Shown one piece after another: positions 61,602-64,000 of a stretch of DNA of 64,000 nt. The notes under the pieces are model-generated. The model saw only the letters and a list, made by a program, of their open reading frames with translations, was not told the DNA's origin and did no database searches. Within the stretch, counting starts at the first letter, position 1. The number at the start of each line of letters is the position of its first letter. The stretch is from Sphingobacteriaceae bacterium (GTDB lineage Bacteria > Bacteroidota > Bacteroidia > Sphingobacteriales > Sphingobacteriaceae). A program made the translations under genes and the position numbers. The stretch lies in NCBI GenBank assembly GCA_014380615.1, contig JACMJM010000057.1:1-64000 (forward strand). Direction: 5' to 3'.

Positions 61602-63196
61602 GTTTGCTTTCACTCTTGATATTTTTACCACTTGCGGCAGGCTTAATTATCACGGTGCTTCCATCTGCATGGCAACAACGATATAAGTACATCTCGCTAG
61701 CGGCTGTTATTATCCAAATAGTTATTAGTGCCTTTATTTATTTGAATTTTAATGGCGCCGAAGCTTCGGGCATCGATAACCCAAATAAGTATTTTTTAGT
61801 AGAGCAGCTTAGCTGGATCCATTTAAATCTCGGCAAGTTGGGCTATTTGCAAATAGATTATTTTCTCGGGATAGATGGCCTTTCTATGCCATTCCTGGTA
61901 CTTAGCTCGGTGGTAATGCTGATCGCGGTTATATCGTCCTGGGAGATAAAAACTAACTTAAAAGGGTATTTCTCTTTATTGATGCTTTTAAATACGGCGG
62001 TTCTGGGTGTGTTTTGCGCGTTAGATTTCTTTTTGTTCTACATATTTTATGAGTTGATGTTGCTACCCCTTTATTTCCTTATCGGGATGTGGGGTGGCGT
62101 AAGGCGGGAATATGCTGCTATAAAATTCTTTCTATACACACTTTTCGGATCTGTATTTATGCTCCTTGTAATTATAGGCTTGTATTTTTCGGTTAAGGAT
62201 CCGGTTACGGGAAGTCATACCTTTAATATGCTTCACATGATGAACCCTGCCAATTATATCGAGGGTTCCATTTTTTCTGTGGCTGCCAATCAGCAGCTTT
62301 TTGGAATCTCTGCCCGATTACTGGCATTTATAGTTTTATTTATTGCATTTGCCATCAAAGTTCCAATTGTGCCGCTCCATACATGGTTACCCGATGCGCA
62401 CGTAGAAGCACCGACGCCGGTTTCTATTATCCTTGCCGGAATTCTTTTGAAAATAGGCGGATATGGAATTTTGAGAATTTGTATAAGCATCTTTCCCGAC
62501 GCGGCGATTGATTCTGCCTGGTGGTTGGGATTGATAGGCGTTATTTCTATCATTTACGGCGCATTAAACGCCTTGGCCCAAAAAGATTTAAAACGGCTGA
62601 TAGCCTATTCATCTGTATCACACATGGGTTTTGTACTCCTCGGCATTGCGTCTGTAACTGCAGAAGGTATTAGCGGGGCTATGCTTCAGATGATTAGCCA
62701 TGGTTTTTTATCTACTATGTTATTCTTCTTGGTGGGAGTAATCTATAACAGGGTTCAAAGCCGTGAGATACAAGATTTTCGCGGACTGGCATTGATAATG
62801 CCAAAATATACCACCTTTATTATGATTGCCTTTTTTGCTTCCCTGGGCTTGCCGGGCTTTTCGGCATTTATTGCGGAAGCCTTTAGTCTCATCGGGGCAT
62901 TTACGTCTGAAAGTGTAAACGGATTATTGCCTCGCTGGATGGCTATCGGCGGTTCGATAGGGATTCTTTTAAGTGCCGCATATTTGCTGTGGACCTTGCA
63001 AAGAATGTTTTTTGGGCAAACACGGTTAAGAGGCGGCGACGATTGGAAGCTAAAACTTACCGACGTAAACAGGAGGGAAGCTTTTGCACTCACAACATTA
63101 TCTCTTTTCGCTTTGCTGCTGGGTATTTTACCATCTCTGGCATTCGATAAAATGAATGCGTCTGTGTTGGCCTTGATTCACCTAATCACCTCATAA
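61598..63196 (+). CDS. nuoM: NADH-quinone oxidoreductase subunit M
   Basis: This is a second antiporter-like subunit, 532 aa with about 14 helices. It shows DGLSMPFLVLSSVVMLIAV, FYIFYELMLLPLYFLIGMWGG (conserved Glu), AIKVPIVPLHTWLPDAHVEAPTPVSIILAGILLKIGGYG and KDLKRLIAYSSVSHMGFVLLG. The start ATG overlaps the nuoL stop by 4 bp. Normally nuoN follows; here the next start codon, 2 bp downstream, belongs to a DUF4139 protein. Confidence 0.95.
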   Translation: MSLLSLLIFLPLAAGLIITVLPSAWQQRYKYISLAAVIIQIVISAFIYLNFNGAEASGIDNPNKYFLVEQLSWIHLNLGKLGYLQIDYFLGIDGLSMPFLVLSSVVMLIAVISSWEIKTNLKGYFSLLMLLNTAVLGVFCALDFFLFYIFYELMLLPLYFLIGMWGGVRREYAAIKFFLYTLFGSVFMLLVIIGLYFSVKDPVTGSHTFNMLHMMNPANYIEGSIFSVAANQQLFGISARLLAFIVLFIAFAIKVPIVPLHTWLPDAHVEAPTPVSIILAGILLKIGGYGILRICISIFPDAAIDSAWWLGLIGVISIIYGALNALAQKDLKRLIAYSSVSHMGFVLLGIASVTAEGISGAMLQMISHGFLSTMLFFLVGVIYNRVQSREIQDFRGLALIMPKYTTFIMIAFFASLGLPGFSAFIAEAFSLIGAFTSESVNGLLPRWMAIGGSIGILLSAAYLLWTLQRMFFGQTRLRGGDDWKLKLTDVNRREAFALTTLSLFALLLGILPSLAFDKMNASVLALIHLITS

Positions 63197-63198
63197 TT

Positions 63199-64000
63199 AT
63201 GAAAGCTATTATCTCTTCCATTTTTGCTTGCTGCCTATGCTTTTCCGCTTTATCGCAAGAAAGGCAGATTAAAGCAGAGTCAAAAATAGTATCGGTTACA
63301 GTGTTTATCAATGGAGCCGAAATAAGAAGAGTTTCCTCGGTTGATATTCCCGCAGGTATCAGTCAGATCGTTTTTTCTGGTCTTTCACCTGAGATAGAAC
63401 CTCAAAGTATTCAGGCAAAAGGAGAGGGTAACTTTACTATTCTTTCTCTAAATCGGCAGAATAACTTTTTGGAGGAACAGAAATACACTCAGGAAGTACT
63501 TGATTTAAATACAAAAATAGAGTCGATACAAGACGTAATCGCCCAGCAGCAAAATCAGATTGCTGTTTTAAAATCAGAAGAAGAAATGCTTATAAAGAAC
63601 CAGGTAGTGAGTGGTAATACTACTGGTTTGGATCTTGCTAAATTAAAAGCCGCGCTCGATTTTCATAGGTTGCGATTGGCCGAAGCTAAAAACCAACAGT
63701 TAGTAATTCAGCAAAGAATAACTAAAAATCAAGAGTCTTTAAATAGTCTTCGCAAACAATTAAATGAGCTACGTTCAAAATCAAGAAATACCACCAGCGA
63801 TATCGTAGTGAAAGTTTCATCAAAAGTAGCGTTAAGGAGTGGGTTTACTTTAAGTTACCTGGTAAAAAACGCCAATTGGTATCCAACTTACGATTTGAGG
63901 GCTAAAGATATTTCGAGTCCGATAGATTTAGTGTATAAGGCAAATGTAAGTCAGCGTACAGGAGAAGACTGGAAAGATGTGAAACTTATATTATCCTCAG
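63199..64000 (+). CDS. DUF4139-domain (MuiA-like) secreted protein, 5' part
   Basis: The first 267 codons are present and the gene runs off the window. A signal peptide (IISSIFACCLCFSALSQ) leads to an N-terminal strand domain (KIVSVTVFINGAEIRRVSSVDIPAG) of the DUF4140 type. A coiled coil (about 95-185, rich in Gln, Glu and Lys) follows, then the start of the DUF4139 beta domain (SYLVKNANWYPTYDLRAKD, YKANVSQRTGEDWKDVKL). The family includes the 'mucoidy inhibitor A' relatives, whose function is not established. Its ATG is 2 bp after the nuoM stop. Confidence 0.88.
   Translation, partial: MKAIISSIFACCLCFSALSQERQIKAESKIVSVTVFINGAEIRRVSSVDIPAGISQIVFSGLSPEIEPQSIQAKGEGNFTILSLNRQNNFLEEQKYTQEVLDLNTKIESIQDVIAQQQNQIAVLKSEEEMLIKNQVVSGNTTGLDLAKLKAALDFHRLRLAEAKNQQLVIQQRITKNQESLNSLRKQLNELRSKSRNTTSDIVVKVSSKVALRSGFTLSYLVKNANWYPTYDLRAKDISSPIDLVYKANVSQRTGEDWKDVKLILSS

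Overview
The window looks like a chromosomal segment of a Bacteroidetes bacterium, most likely of the Sphingobacteriaceae (Pedobacter/Mucilaginibacter type). The pointers are several type IX secretion (T9SS) proteins (PorT, PorP/SprF, CHU_C and Por sorting domains), long-form IspG, a split transketolase, -7 promoter elements of the form TAnnTTTG, few Shine-Dalgarno sequences, and dispersed 'CCCTGAGC..GTCGAAGGG' palindromes. The species cannot be named from the sequence alone. No tRNA, rRNA or CRISPR was seen.

Layout. 1-137 is the end of an IS1182-type insertion sequence, followed by two small genes (208-585). 899-5760 holds parE, two secreted hydrolases, a secreted NTF2-like protein and a YkuK-type RNase H-fold protein. 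5761-6988 has no intact gene: it is a mosaic of dispersed repeats around a broken GIY-YIG endonuclease gene. 6989-17753 holds a Tat-exported oxidoreductase, ettA, clpC, a GNAT acetyltransferase, parC, a HEPN/MNT toxin-antitoxin pair and msrA. 17809-27716 holds an unknown lipoprotein, an RlmI-like methyltransferase, an MlaFE-like lipid transporter, an SDR enzyme, a PspC/LiaF-like membrane pair, ispG and the two transketolase halves, which are separated by a 3 x 36 bp tandem repeat.

27899-34213 is the most distinctive block: four same-strand genes for a collagen-like secreted protein, a CHU_C-domain protein, a PorP/SprF outer-membrane protein and a TPR/PD40/OmpA protein. This reads as a dedicated T9SS surface-structure cassette, and a MITE-like element ends it. 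34349-37719 is a minus-strand run (bcp, M23 peptidase, FAH-family enzyme, T9SS-sorted protein). A repeat-rich gap then leads to kup.

40187-56833 is mostly housekeeping and envelope genes: an amino-acid permease, an M3 peptidase, a UbiA prenyltransferase, engB, ubiE-porT, an SDR gene ending in an 11-copy 8-bp microsatellite, a YqeY-domain protein, nadK, a DUF6089-like protein, uppS, bamA and two ompH (Skp-like) genes. After a clear terminator, 57004-63196 encodes the membrane-arm complex I subunits nuoH-I-J-K-L-M, without nuoA-G upstream. A DUF4139 (MuiA-like) gene follows at once and runs off the window.

Themes: envelope building (UppS, BamA, Skp, MlaFE, M23), T9SS export (PorT, PorP/SprF and three likely cargoes), topoisomerase IV (ParE/ParC) and respiration (menaquinone enzymes plus complex I). 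Mobile and repetitive DNA is confined to the gaps between genes.
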